From Actinospica sp035493475 (lineage in GTDB: Bacteria > Actinomycetota > Actinomycetes > Streptomycetales > Catenulisporaceae), in the NCBI GenBank assembly GCA_035493475.1, contig DATJIF010000106.1, positions 1 to 64,000 on the forward strand: a DNA stretch of 64,000 nt, read 5' to 3'. The notes under the pieces are model-generated. The model did not search any database, had not been told where the DNA came from, and worked only from the letters and a program-made list of their open reading frames with translations. This document shows positions 50,733 to 59,900 of the stretch, piece after piece (the stretch's first letter is position 1; each line of letters opens with the position of its first letter). The translations under genes and the position numbers were made by a program.

Positions 50733-51773
50733 CTAGCGCTCAGCGCCGCAGGACTGCCGGATGACGAGCTTCGTGGGGGTGAGGATCGGCAGATGCAGCG
50801 GAGCGGCCGTCGCGTCCGCCGCGTTGTTCACGAGGGCGACGAGCGCGTCGACCGCCGCCGCGCCGAGGCCGAGCGTGTCCTGCGCGACGGTCGTCAGCGC
50901 GGGACGGACCAGGCCGGCCGCCTCGATGTCGTCGAACCCTACGACCGCGATATCCTTCGGTACGTCCAGGCCCGCATCCGCGAACGCGTGCATCGCGCCG
51001 AGGGCCATCTCGTCACCCGCCACGAAAACGGCCGTCGGGCGCTGGGACTTCGGCAGCTTGGCCAGCCGCGTCCCGCAGGCGTAGCCACTGTCCATGAAGA
51101 AGTCGCCGGACTGGACGAACGCCTCCGGGACGTCGAGGCCGAGCTCGCCGACCGCCTGCTCGAAGCCCTTCAGACGATTGACGGCGGGCATCAACTCGAG
51201 GGGGCCGGTGATGGTGGCGATGCGGCGATGGCCGAGGTCGTACAGATGCCGGACCGCCTCGACGGCCCCGGCGCGGTTGTCTGACGTGACGTAACCCGTG
51301 CGCGGCCCCGCGAGGTCGGCATCGACGGCGACGCACGGCAGCCCGGACTCGAACAGCGCTTGGACCGCCGGAAGGTGGCCGTCGAGACCCATCACGATCA
51401 CGCCGTCGAGCTGGAACTCGCGCGCGGTCTCGATGTACGCGCGCGGGCCCTGCCGGTCCACGTCCACGTTCAGCAGGATCAGATGACGCCCCGCGCCGTT
51501 GAGCGCCTGCTTGATCCCGACGAGCAGCGAGAGCAGGAACGGATGGCGGCGGCCGACGGTCTCGTAGCCGCTGTCCCACAGCAGCCCGACCGCATCGGAG
51601 CGCCCGCGCACCAGGGCGCGCGCCGACTGGCTCGGCCGGTACCCGAGCCGCTCGGCCGCCTCCTGGATCTGCCGCCGCGTCTCCACGCTGACCTCGGGAT
51701 GGCCGTTCAGCGCCCGGGACACGGTCGCCACGGACACGCCGCACTCCCGGGCCAGATCCTTGATCCCCGCCAT
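50733..51773 (-). CDS. LacI family transcriptional regulator
   Basis: 346 residues. N-terminal LacI HTH (MAGIKDLARECGVSVATVSRALNGHPEVS, hinge QSARALVRGRSDAVG), then the ribose-binding-like effector domain ending FDDIEAAGLVRPALTTVAQ. Sugar-type effector expected. ATG 51773. The operator GAAAACGTTTAC lies 34 bp upstream, suggesting autorepression. No transporter or catabolic gene is adjacent, so its other targets lie elsewhere. Confidence 0.93.
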   Translation of the reverse strand: MAGIKDLARECGVSVATVSRALNGHPEVSVETRRQIQEAAERLGYRPSQSARALVRGRSDAVGLLWDSGYETVGRRHPFLLSLLVGIKQALNGAGRHLILLNVDVDRQGPRAYIETAREFQLDGVIVMGLDGHLPAVQALFESGLPCVAVDADLAGPRTGYVTSDNRAGAVEAVRHLYDLGHRRIATITGPLELMPAVNRLKGFEQAVGELGLDVPEAFVQSGDFFMDSGYACGTRLAKLPKSQRPTAVFVAGDEMALGAMHAFADAGLDVPKDIAVVGFDDIEAAGLVRPALTTVAQDTLGLGAAAVDALVALVNNAADATAAPLHLPILTPTKLVIRQSCGAER

Positions 51774-51806
51774 GGGTGGCCGCCCCCGTCCGTCGCCGCA
51801 CGACTC

Positions 51807-51818
51807 GAAAACGTTTAC
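51807..51818. promoter_or_regulatory. LacI-type operator upstream of lacI-like gene
   Basis: GAAAACGTTTAC, with the palindromic core AAACGTTT and central CG typical of LacI/GalR-family operators. Lies 34-45 bp before the start at 51773. Confidence 0.6.
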
Positions 51819-51877
51819 GACCGCCCATCCTACGCCACGGCACCGGTACCGGTTCCGGGTCGCTCCTCGCTCGTTCG

Positions 51878-52684
51878 CTATCCGCGCGCGCCGTGCGGCT
51901 CGACGTACAGCGCCTGCATCACGTTGGCGAACACACCGCCCCGATCGCCGAGCCGGGTCATCGTGGTGCCGCCGCCCGCCGCGTCCAGCGAGGTGTTGGC
52001 GTCCAACGAGATCCAGTCGCCCGCGGGCTCGCGCAGGAAGCTGAGATTCAGGTCGAGGTTGCTGAACAGGTGCGTGCGGAAGTCGAAGACCGAGCTGAAT
52101 CCGCTGGCCCCGTCCGAGATCAGCACCGCGCGCTGGGTCGGGCTCGTCGGCTCGGCGGCGAGCAGCGGCACCCGCGGGCGGACCCAGACCTGGCAGGGGC
52201 CGGGCTTCGAGGCGTGGCCCGCGATGTAGCGGATCTCCATCGCCGCGATCCAGCCGTGGTCGAGGTGGCGGCTCAGGTCGTCCTCGGGGACGGCCGTCTC
52301 CAGCGTCTCGGGATCCGGGAACGACGCCGCGCTCGCCGGATCGGGCACCTCGGGCACGAGATCGGGGACCTGCCGCCGCCACCACGCGCGCGCCGTCAGC
52401 ACCGTGCGATCGCCCGCGACGACCTCGGCCGCGAGCAGCTGCGCGCGCTTGCCCGGCTTCACCACCTCGGCGCGCACGGTCAGCGGCGCGACCGGCACCG
52501 GGGCCAGGAAGTCCAGCGAGAGCCGGGCGAGGTGGCCGCCGCCGTCCGGCGCGATCCGCTCCAGTTCCCGCACGGCCAGCGCGCTGGGCGGACCGCCGTG
52601 CTGCGTCTCCGTCGACCACGGCCCCTGAGTCGCCTCCAGGGAGCGGAACGTCGTCTCGTCGACCTGCTCGTAGAACGCCGACAT
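51878..52684 (-). CDS. Acyl-CoA thioesterase family protein (double hotdog)
   Basis: 268 residues. Two hotdog halves: FRSLEATQGPWSTETQHGGPPSALAVRELERI (first) and RPRVPLLAAEPTSPTQRAVLISDGASGFSSVFDF (second), with conserved WISLDANTSLDAAGGGTTMTRLGDRGG near the end, as in TesB/acyl-CoA thioesterase-like actinobacterial proteins. Hydrolyses an acyl-CoA; chain length unknown. Divergent from the HxlR gene with two identical-type operators between, so likely repressed by it. Confidence 0.88.
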   Translation of the reverse strand: MSAFYEQVDETTFRSLEATQGPWSTETQHGGPPSALAVRELERIAPDGGGHLARLSLDFLAPVPVAPLTVRAEVVKPGKRAQLLAAEVVAGDRTVLTARAWWRRQVPDLVPEVPDPASAASFPDPETLETAVPEDDLSRHLDHGWIAAMEIRYIAGHASKPGPCQVWVRPRVPLLAAEPTSPTQRAVLISDGASGFSSVFDFRTHLFSNLDLNLSFLREPAGDWISLDANTSLDAAGGGTTMTRLGDRGGVFANVMQALYVEPHGARG

Positions 52685-52705
52685 GCTGTCTCCAGCCTCC
52701 TAGCC

Positions 52706-52761
52706 GTTACGGATTGCGTAACACCGAGATGCGAGTACCGTACGGTTACGGAATCCGTAAC
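52706..52761. promoter_or_regulatory. Two HxlR operators between the thioesterase and hxlR-like genes
   Basis: Perfect 17-bp palindrome GTTACGGAATCCGTAAC (52745-52761) and a near copy GTTACGGATTGCGTAAC (52706-52722). Centres are 39 bp apart. Each lies near one divergent start (52684 and 52776), as expected for reciprocal repression. Confidence 0.8.
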
Positions 52762-52775
52762 GTCAAGGAGGAGCG

Positions 52776-53123
52776 ATGACCGCCCCGCGGCCCGGAATCC
52801 CTGTGCGCGGCTCGCAGACCGGCCGGCCGCTGATGGCCGCGTTCGACCTGCTCGGCCGCCGCTGGACGCTGCGGATCCTGTGGGAGCTGCGGCTCGGTCC
52901 GCTCGGCCCGCGCGAGCTGCGCACCCGCTGCGACTCGATGTCGCCGACGGTGCTCTACCAGCGTCTCAAGGAACTGCGGCAGGCCGGGCTGGTGACGCAG
53001 GACTCTGCCGAACGCTATGAGCTCACCGCACTCGGATTCGCGCTCGGCGAGGCGATCGAACCGCTCAAGCAGTGGTCGCGGACCTGGGCGCGCGAATGGG
53101 GCGTGGAGGAGAAGAGCTGTTAG
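52776..53123 (+). CDS. HxlR family transcriptional regulator
   Basis: 115 residues. Winged HTH of the HxlR type: LMAAFDLLGRRWTLRILWELRLGPLGPRELRTRCDSMSPTVLYQRLKELRQAGLV, then YELTALGFALGEAIEPLKQWSRTW. The usual redox Cys near the N-terminus (CP in many HxlR) is replaced; the only Cys residues are in the recognition region (RCDSMS) and the last position, so a redox switch is not obvious. GGAGGAG site precedes ATG 52776. Divergent from the thioesterase gene. Confidence 0.9.
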   Translation: MTAPRPGIPVRGSQTGRPLMAAFDLLGRRWTLRILWELRLGPLGPRELRTRCDSMSPTVLYQRLKELRQAGLVTQDSAERYELTALGFALGEAIEPLKQWSRTWAREWGVEEKSC

Positions 53124-53160
53124 TCATCCGGTGTCGGCGGAGCCCGCTACGGTATCCCGC

Positions 53161-53865
53161 GTGACTACCGATGAGCTGACGACGCCTACCGATCTGCACC
53201 TGCCGCCGCTGCCGGACTCCTGGCAGAAGGTACTCGGCGCGGAGACCGCGAAGCCGTACTACGCCAAGCTGGACGCCTTCGTGACCGCGGAGAGCGCCGC
53301 GCACCAGGTCTTCCCGCCGCGCGAGGACATCTTCGCGGCGCTCGAGGCCACCGCCTACGAGGACGTGCGCGTGGTGCTGCTCGGTCAGGACCCCTACCAC
53401 GACGACGGCCAGGCGCACGGGCTCTGCTTCTCCGTCCGTCCGGGCGTCCGGGTGCCGCCGTCGCTGCGCAACATGTACAAGGAGCTGAACGCCGACCTCG
53501 GGCTGCCGATCCCCAAGGACGGCGACCTGCGGCCGTGGACGAAGCAGGGCGTGCTGCTGCTCAACACGGTGCTGACGGTGCGCGCCCACGAGGCCAACTC
53601 GCACAAGAAGCAGGGCTGGGAGACCTTCACGGACGCCGTGATCCGCGCCGTGAGCGACCGCGAGCAGCCCGCCGTGTTCGTGCTGTGGGGCGGCCCGGCC
53701 AAGACGAAGAAGGCGCTCATCGACACCGAGCGGCACCGGGTGCTCGAGGGCACGCACCCCTCGCCGCTGTCGGCGAGCAAGGGCTTCCACGGCTCGCGGC
53801 CGTACTCGGCGATCAACGCGGCGCTGGCGGAGCTGGGCTACCCGGCCCTCGACTGGTCGCTGTAG
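53161..53865 (+). CDS. ung: Uracil-DNA glycosylase, family 1
   Basis: 234 residues. Removes uracil from DNA. Water-activating motif VVLLGQDPYHDDGQAHGLCFSV, central VLLLNTVLTVRAHEANSHK and the DNA-intercalating HPSPLSASKGFHGSRPYS are intact. GTG start at 53161 with a TACGGT box 7 nt upstream, so probably leaderless; the frame upstream lies inside hxlR. Third base-excision or DNA-repair gene in the window besides nei2 and ku/ligD-pol. Confidence 0.95.
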   Translation: MTTDELTTPTDLHLPPLPDSWQKVLGAETAKPYYAKLDAFVTAESAAHQVFPPREDIFAALEATAYEDVRVVLLGQDPYHDDGQAHGLCFSVRPGVRVPPSLRNMYKELNADLGLPIPKDGDLRPWTKQGVLLLNTVLTVRAHEANSHKKQGWETFTDAVIRAVSDREQPAVFVLWGGPAKTKKALIDTERHRVLEGTHPSPLSASKGFHGSRPYSAINAALAELGYPALDWSL

Positions 53866-53885
53866 AAGTCTTAAGGAAAGGACAA

Positions 53886-53918
53886 CCGTCTACGGAGATC
53901 GTGCGTCTCCGTAGACGG
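53886..53918 (+). promoter_or_regulatory. 13-bp perfect hairpin overlapping a ribosome-binding site
   Basis: Arms CCGTCTACGGAGA (53886-53898) and its exact complement (53906-53918) around the loop TCGTGCG. The right arm shares its last two bases with GGAGG (53917-53921), the ribosome-binding site of the gene at 53928. No U-run follows, so it is either an ung terminator or a translational control element. Confidence 0.65.
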
Positions 53919-53927
53919 AGGTAAGTG

Positions 53928-54584
53928 ATGACCAAGGGACAGTTCGCCCTGCTGACGGCCGTTCTCGGCCTGGTGACGATGGGTGGGGCGGGCTATTTCG
54001 CGTACGCGAGCACCAGTCCGCACGGCACGAGCGCGAGCGGCGCGTCCGCGGACGGGCAGCCGAGCGCGAACAGCGGGGGAGTGGTCACCGTCCCGAGCGA
54101 CGGATCGAGCCCGACCGGCACGGACGGCGCCGGCTCCGGCAGCACCGGCGGCGACCAGGGCGGCGGCCGGGCCTGCCAGAACGGGGAGATCCAGGTCACC
54201 GACAAGCAGGGCCAGGGCGCGGCCGGGACGATCTCGCTGGTGCTGGTCTTCCAGAACGTGAGCGGCCACGCCTGCACCCTGCACGGCTACCCGGGCGCCT
54301 CGCTCGTCGACCAGACCGGCGCGGACCTGCTGGACGCGACCCGGCAGCTGCCCGACGGACTGGCCAAGGCGCCGGTCGTGCTGCTGGCTCCGGGCGCGCA
54401 GGCCGACGCGCTGCTGCTGTGGAGCGACGTGGCCGGCGGCTCCGGCTGCGCGGGTCAGAATGCGGCGAACCTGCTGGTCACGCCGCCGAACACGACGCAG
54501 AGCAGCAAGCTCTCGCTGGGCGGCGCGCAGATCTGCTCGTCGTTCCGGGTGCGTCCGGTGCTCTCGGGGGTCACCAGCGGCTGA
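53928..54584 (+). CDS. DUF4232 domain secreted/anchored protein
   Basis: 218 residues from ATG 53928 (a GTG one codon before is possible). N-terminal signal/anchor (FALLTAVLGLVTMGGAGYFAYA), a Ser/Thr/Gly linker (about 25-75), then DUF4232: ISLVLVFQNVSGHACTLHGYPGASLVDQTG with the typical Cys pair (ACTLHGYPG ... GCAGQ/QICSS). Actinobacterial cell-wall domain of unknown role. The ribosome-binding site touches a strong hairpin, suggesting regulated translation. Confidence 0.82.
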   Translation: MTKGQFALLTAVLGLVTMGGAGYFAYASTSPHGTSASGASADGQPSANSGGVVTVPSDGSSPTGTDGAGSGSTGGDQGGGRACQNGEIQVTDKQGQGAAGTISLVLVFQNVSGHACTLHGYPGASLVDQTGADLLDATRQLPDGLAKAPVVLLAPGAQADALLLWSDVAGGSGCAGQNAANLLVTPPNTTQSSKLSLGGAQICSSFRVRPVLSGVTSG

Positions 54585-54591
54585 CGCAGCG

Positions 54592-55332
54592 TCAGCCGAC
54601 GCTCTGGCCGATGAGATGGCCGATTAGGAACGTGGCGCCCGCGGCGACCGTGGCCAGCAGCAGCTGCCGCAGGGCGCTGCGCCACACCGGCCGCGAGGTG
54701 AGCTTGCCGACCGCGCCGCCGCCGGCCAGGGCGCCGAGCGCGGCGAGCGCGAGGGCGAGCCACAGCGCGTGCACGCCGAAGAGATAGGGCGCCAGCGGGA
54801 TGACCGCGCCGAGGGTGAACGCGGCGAACGAGGCGCCCGCGGCCGTCCACGGCGAGGGCAGGTCGTGCGGGTCCACGCCGAGCTCCTCGCGCACGTGCAG
54901 CGTGAGGCCCTGGTCCGGCTGCGCGGAGACCTGCGCGGCCACCCGCCTGGCGAGATCCTCGTCCACGCCCTGCGCGACGAACGCGGCGGCCAGTTCGGCC
55001 TGCTCGCCGATCGGGTTGCGGCGCAGCTCCAGCCGCTCCTTGGCGACCTCGGCCTGCACCAGTTCGTTCTGCGAGCTCACCGAGACGTACTCGCCGGTGG
55101 CCATCGAGAAGGCGCCCGCGACCAGGCCCGCGAGGCCGGTCAGCGCCACCGTGTGCGGGGAGGCGCCGCCCGCGCCGACGCCGCTGATCAGCGAGACGTT
55201 CGTGACCAGGCCGTCCATCGCGCCGAAGACCGCGGGCCGCAGCCAGCCGCCGTTCACGTCCCGGTGGTGGTGCGCGGGCGGCGGGCCCGGAGTCCGGACG
55301 TGCGCGGGCTTGTCCGCAGTAGTGGTGGGCAT
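54592..55332 (-). CDS. VIT1/CCC1 family Fe2+/Mn2+ transporter
   Basis: 246 residues from ATG 55332. Five helices: GWLRPAVFGAMDGLVTNVSLISGVGAGGAS is the family signature in TM1, AGAFSMATGEYVSVSSQNELVQAE follows TM2, and the cytoplasmic metal-binding helix region has many Glu residues (RNPIGEQAELAAAFVAQGVDEDLARR). Expected to export Fe2+ or Mn2+ from the cytoplasm to relieve metal excess. The start at 55332 is preferred over 55374 because -35 TTGGGG, a 17-bp spacer and -10 TATCAT end 6 nt before it. An IdeR-like box lies just upstream of that promoter. Confidence 0.9.
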   Translation of the reverse strand: MPTTTADKPAHVRTPGPPPAHHHRDVNGGWLRPAVFGAMDGLVTNVSLISGVGAGGASPHTVALTGLAGLVAGAFSMATGEYVSVSSQNELVQAEVAKERLELRRNPIGEQAELAAAFVAQGVDEDLARRVAAQVSAQPDQGLTLHVREELGVDPHDLPSPWTAAGASFAAFTLGAVIPLAPYLFGVHALWLALALAALGALAGGGAVGKLTSRPVWRSALRQLLLATVAAGATFLIGHLIGQSVG

Positions 55333-55338
55333 GTGATT

Positions 55339-55367
55339 ATGATATCCGAATAAAGCCGATCCCCCAA
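55339..55367 (-). promoter_or_regulatory. Leaderless promoter of the VIT1-family gene
   Basis: Minus strand: -35 TTGGGG (55367-55362), 17-bp spacer, -10 TATCAT (55344-55339), then 6 nt to the ATG at 55332. Confidence 0.7.
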
Positions 55368-55379
55368 AAGGCAATTCCC

Positions 55380-55398
55380 TTAGGAAAGGCTAACCTGA
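55380..55398. promoter_or_regulatory. IdeR/DmdR-type iron box
   Basis: TTAGGAAAGGCTAACCTGA matches the IdeR/DtxR consensus TTAGGTTAGSCTAACCTAA at 16 of 19 positions. It lies 12 bp upstream of the -35 of the VIT1-family gene, a position that suits activation by IdeR-Fe rather than repression, and just after the stop of the next gene. Confidence 0.8.
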
Positions 55399-55399
55399 C

Positions 55400-55804
55400 T
55401 TATTCTCCGGTGATTTCGAAGTCCGTGACGGCGCTGGTCATCCGGCCGTTCAACAGCCGGTCACGTACGGTTTCCGGGTCGTCGCCGAGTTCGTACTCGA
55501 AATAGAGATCGACCGCGCCGCCCGCCGCGAGATCCGCCAATCGGGCATTCGGGTCCTCGAGGTAGGCGACCCGGTGGTGATTCAACACGGCGAGCGAACG
55601 GCTCGATTCGCTCCGGAACGTGGAGCCGAAATACGCGGTCCACGTCGTCCAGCCGCCCGCGCTCACGTGGTGGTAGCCAGCCGCGTCCACGGCTCGCAGC
55701 ACCTGCTCCAGCGTCGCGTCCTCGGCCGCCTCGACGTCGTCGAAGTGCGGGGCGCTCGCGTCGTCGCCCATGGTGACGCTCGCCCGCGTCAAGGTGATCA
55801 GCAT
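55400..55804 (-). CDS. Hypothetical protein
   Basis: 134 residues from ATG 55804; the frame opens at 55984 but that part is antisense to galE. Soluble; a helix-strand pattern (VEAAEDATLEQVLRAVDAAGYHHVSAGG, SLAVLNHHRVAYLED, DLYFEYELGDDPETVRDRLLNG). The segment HHRVAYLED with a Trp-rich stretch (GGWTTWTAYFG) recalls immunity-protein-like or DUF families, but I cannot place it. Its stop is next to the iron box of the VIT1-family gene. Divergent from the epimerase gene. Confidence 0.7.
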   Translation of the reverse strand: MLITLTRASVTMGDDASAPHFDDVEAAEDATLEQVLRAVDAAGYHHVSAGGWTTWTAYFGSTFRSESSRSLAVLNHHRVAYLEDPNARLADLAAGGAVDLYFEYELGDDPETVRDRLLNGRMTSAVTDFEITGE

Positions 55805-55862
55805 GGGCAGCGACGTTATCGAAACGCAACCGGATCCGCCAGGCGCGGCGTCAGCGTAGAGC

Positions 55863-56867
55863 ATGAAGGTACTTATCACGGGCGGTGCGGGGTTCATCGG
55901 CAGCACGATCGCTTCGGCGGTGCTCGACCACGGCGGGGTTCCGGTCATTCTGGACAGCCTTGTCACTGGGCGCGAATCCTTCACCGAGGGGCGGGTGTTC
56001 TACCGGGGCGACGTGGCGGACGGCGGGTTGATCGACCGGATCTTCGCCGAGCACCCGGACATCGAGGCCGCCGTGCACTGCGCCGCGCTGATCGTCGTGC
56101 CGGACTCGGTGAGCGAGCCGCTGCGCTACTACCGCGAGAACGTGGGCAAGACGATCGACCTGCTGCAGCACCTCGAGCGCAACGGCTGTCGCAGGGTGCT
56201 GTTCAGCTCCTCGGCCTCGATGTACAAGGCGGGCGCGGACTTCACGGTGGACGAGGACTCCGAGGTCGATCCCGGCAGTCCGTACGCCGCGACGAAGACG
56301 ATGGTCGATCGGATCCTCGCGGACGCCGTGCTCGGCGGCAGCGGGCTGCGCGCGGTCTCGTTGCGCTACTTCAACCCGATCGGCGCCGACCCGAAGATGC
56401 GTACCGGGCTCCAACTGCTGAACCCGTCGCACGCGCTCGGCAAGATGGTCGAGGCGTGGGAGAAGGGCGAGGTCTTCCGGCTGACCGGGGTCGATTGGCC
56501 GACCGGCGACGGGACCGGGATCCGCGACTACATCCACGTCTGGGACCTGGCTCAGGCGCACGTCGCGGCCCTGACCCGCTTCGACCGGCTCGTCGGCGGC
56601 GATCGACCCGCGCACGTGGTCATCAATCTGGGCACCGGCAAGGGAGTCACGGTCCGTCAGCTCGCGAACGCCTTCGAGACGGTCACCGGCACGCCGCTGC
56701 GCACCGAGGACGCGCCGCGTCGTCCGGGCGACGTGATCGGCGCCTACACCCGCTGCGACCGCTCCGCCGAACTGCTCGACTGGCGCGCGAAGTACGAGCT
56801 GGAGGACGGGATCCGGCACGCGCTGGAGTGGCGGCGCCGGCTGCTGGAGCTCGCGGCAGCGGACTGA
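55863..56867 (+). CDS. galE: UDP-glucose 4-epimerase-like NAD-dependent epimerase
   Basis: 334 residues. Extended SDR: ITGGAGFIGSTIA (NAD motif), FSSSASMYKAG (catalytic Ser region), SPYAATKTMVDRIL (Tyr-x3-Lys) and LRYFNPIGADPKMRTG, the GalE-type substrate loop. Interconverts UDP-glucose and UDP-galactose, or the GlcNAc/GalNAc pair. ATG 55863 has no strong ribosome-binding site. Upstream of a mannosidase gene that has its own promoter. Confidence 0.92.
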   Translation: MKVLITGGAGFIGSTIASAVLDHGGVPVILDSLVTGRESFTEGRVFYRGDVADGGLIDRIFAEHPDIEAAVHCAALIVVPDSVSEPLRYYRENVGKTIDLLQHLERNGCRRVLFSSSASMYKAGADFTVDEDSEVDPGSPYAATKTMVDRILADAVLGGSGLRAVSLRYFNPIGADPKMRTGLQLLNPSHALGKMVEAWEKGEVFRLTGVDWPTGDGTGIRDYIHVWDLAQAHVAALTRFDRLVGGDRPAHVVINLGTGKGVTVRQLANAFETVTGTPLRTEDAPRRPGDVIGAYTRCDRSAELLDWRAKYELEDGIRHALEWRRRLLELAAAD

Positions 56868-56896
56868 TCCAGGCCCGGACGGCGGCCGGGCGGGCC

Positions 56897-56925
56897 TTGA
56901 CAGAGTCCTCCCGGCTGTCTATCAA
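56897..56925 (+). promoter_or_regulatory. Consensus leaderless promoter of the GH92 gene
   Basis: -35 TTGACA (56897-56902), 17-bp spacer, -10 TATCAA (56920-56925), then 6 nt to the GTG at 56932. No ribosome-binding site. Confidence 0.8.
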
Positions 56926-56931
56926 AGGGCT

Positions 56932-59900
56932 GTGACAACGTTGTCCTTGCGTTCCCTGACCGTGCTGGCCGCCCTCGCTCTCACGACGCTCGCCGTACCC
57001 GCGTCCGCCCGCGCCGCCGATTCGAACCCATCCGCCGTCAGTGATCCCGCCGCGCTGGTGGACACGATGGTGGGCACCGGAAGCGGCGGCGCGGTGGTCG
57101 GGCAGGTGGACACCTACCCCGGCGCGTCGCTGCCGTTCGGCATGATCCAGTGGAGTCCCGACACGCCCTCGCGGCCCGACGGCGGCGGCTACTCCCACGA
57201 CGATGCGAGCATCACCGGCTTCAGCCTCACCCACTTCTCCGGCCCCGGCTGCGCGGCCGCGGGCGACTTCCCGATCCTCCCGCTGACCGGAGCGATCCCG
57301 TCCGACCCGAGCTCGGCCTCCGCGACGTTCGACCACAGCAGCGAGATCGCCCACCCCGGCTCCTACGCCGTGACCGCGGGCGGCGTGAAGACTCAGCTCG
57401 CTGTCACGGCGCGCTCCGGCGTCGCGTCCTTCACCTATCCGGCCACGGCGCAGGCACAGGTCCTCGTGAAGGTCGCGGACAGTGCCAGCGGCAGTTCGGC
57501 TTCGACGTTCCAAACCGTCGGCAGCAACGAGATCACCGGCGCCGTCACGAGCGGCCACTTCTGCGGCCAGCCGAACAGCTACACGATCTACTTCGCCGCG
57601 CGCTTCGACCGCTCCTTCACCGCGTCCGGCACGTGGGGCGCGACCGGCTCGTCCGTCCAGGGCGGCTGGCTCACCTTCGACACGCGGCACGACCAGAGCG
57701 TCGGCATGCAGGTCGCCGTCTCGTACGTGAGCACGGCTGGAGCTCTCGGCAACCTCAACGCCGAGGCCCGCACCTGGGACGTCGGCAAGGTCGCCGCGCA
57801 GGCCACGGCCGCCTGGAACCGCCAGCTCGGCACGATCGGCATATCCGGCGGCACGGCCACGCAGCAGCAGACCTTTTACACCGCGCTCTACCACGCCTCG
57901 CTCGAACCGGGCATCTTCAACGACGCGTCGGGCGCCTACCCGGGCTTCGACAACAAGACCCACTACGTCCAACCGGGGCACAACCAGTACGCCGACTACT
58001 CCGATTGGGACATCTACCGTTCCGAGATCCCGCTGATCTCCACGATCGATCCCGGCATCGCCTCGGACATGGCCACCTCGCTCGTCAACGACGCGGCCCA
58101 AGGCGGCGCACTGCCGAAGTGGCCGATCGCCAACGCGTACACCGGCGTCATGAACGGTGACTCCTCGGACCCGATCCTCGCCGACGCCTACGCGTTCGGT
58201 GCCCGGAACTTCGACGCCTCGGCCGCGCTCGCCGACATGGTCAAGGGCGCGGACGGCACCTCGGCCACAGGCCAGGGCTGGTTCGTCGAGCGGCCCAACG
58301 CCGCCGCGTACATCGCCGACGGCTACGTCCCGAACATCGGCTCGGACTCGATCAGCCCGGTCCCCAACGGTGCCTCCGAGACGCTCGAATACGCCCTCGA
58401 CGACTTCGCGATATCCCGCCTGGCCAACGACCTCGGGCAGCACTCGACCGCGAAGACCTTCACCGACCGCTCGCAGAACTGGTCGAACGTCTTCGACACC
58501 GCGGACGGCTACGTCGAGCCGCGCGACACCTCCGGCGCGTTCCCGAGCGGACCGGCCGTCCCGACCAACCTGTCCGGCTTCGGGCAGAACGGGTTCCAGG
58601 AGGGCAACGCGGCGCAGTACACGTGGATGGTCCCGCAGAACCTCCAAGGCCTGATCCAGGGCCTCGGCGGCGACCAGGCCGCGGCCGCGCGCCTCGACAG
58701 CTACTTCACTCAGCTCAACGCCGGCCCGAACGAGCCGAACGAGTGGGCGGGCAACGAGATCTCGTTCGACACGCCGTGGGCCTACGACAGCGTCGGCCAG
58801 CCCTGGAAGACGCAGCAGGTCGTGCACGAGATCAGCAGCCAGCTCTACTCGCTCACGCCCGGCGGCGAGCCCGGCAACGACGACCTCGGCGCGATGAGCT
58901 CGTGGTACGTCTGGGCCGCGCTCGGCGTGTACCCGCAGACCCCCGGCGAGCCGATGCTCGTGCTCGGCACGCCGCAGTTCGCGCACGAGGTGATCCACGG
59001 CTCGTACGGCCCGCTCGTCATCAACGCGCACGGCGCCGGTGACACGTACGTGCAGAGCCTCTCCGTGGACGGCCGGAACACGAACAAGACGTGGATCGAC
59101 CTGACCCGCACGCACGAACTCGACTTCAACCTGACCACGACGCCGACGAAGTGGGGCACGGGAGCCGGAGACGCGCCGCCGTCCTTCGGCGCCGGTCCGG
59201 TCAGCTTCCCGGCGAGCACCCGCGCCGCGCTCGACGTGACGCCCGGTCAGATCCGGATCGCGCCCGGTTCCAGCACGACGGTCACGGTCGAGGAGGACAA
59301 CTCGCTCGGAACCAGTCCCGCATCGGTCACGTACACGGCCACGGCGCCGACCGGACTCTCCGCGACTCCGGCCAGTTCCACGCTCACGGCCGATGCCGGG
59401 AAGGCCGCGAGCACGACGGCCACCATCACCGCCGCGTCCGGCATGGCCACCGGCTACTACCAGGTCCAGTTCACGGCGCACGCCTCGAACGGGGCCGTGC
59501 TGCCGAGCGTGTCGCTGCTGGTCACGGTCGCCGCGGCGGGGGAGAGCATCCCGACCGCGTACGTCTCGAACTACAGCGACAACACCGTGACGCCGGTGGA
59601 CACGCGCACGCACAACGCAGGTCCGGCGATCCCGGTCGGCGGCGGACCCGACGGCATGATCGTCGCGGGCGGGAAACTGTTCGTGGCCAACAACAACACG
59701 AACGACGTGACCGTCATCGACACCAGCACGAACGCCGTCGTCGCCACGATTGCGGTCGGCTCGGTCGCGGCGGACGTCGCGGCGACTCCGGACGGCAAGA
59801 CCGTGTGGGTGACCAACTTCAGCGACGGCACCGTTCAGCCGATCGACGTCGCGACGCTCACCGCGGGCACGCCGGTCACAGTCGGCAGCGAGCCCGAGCG

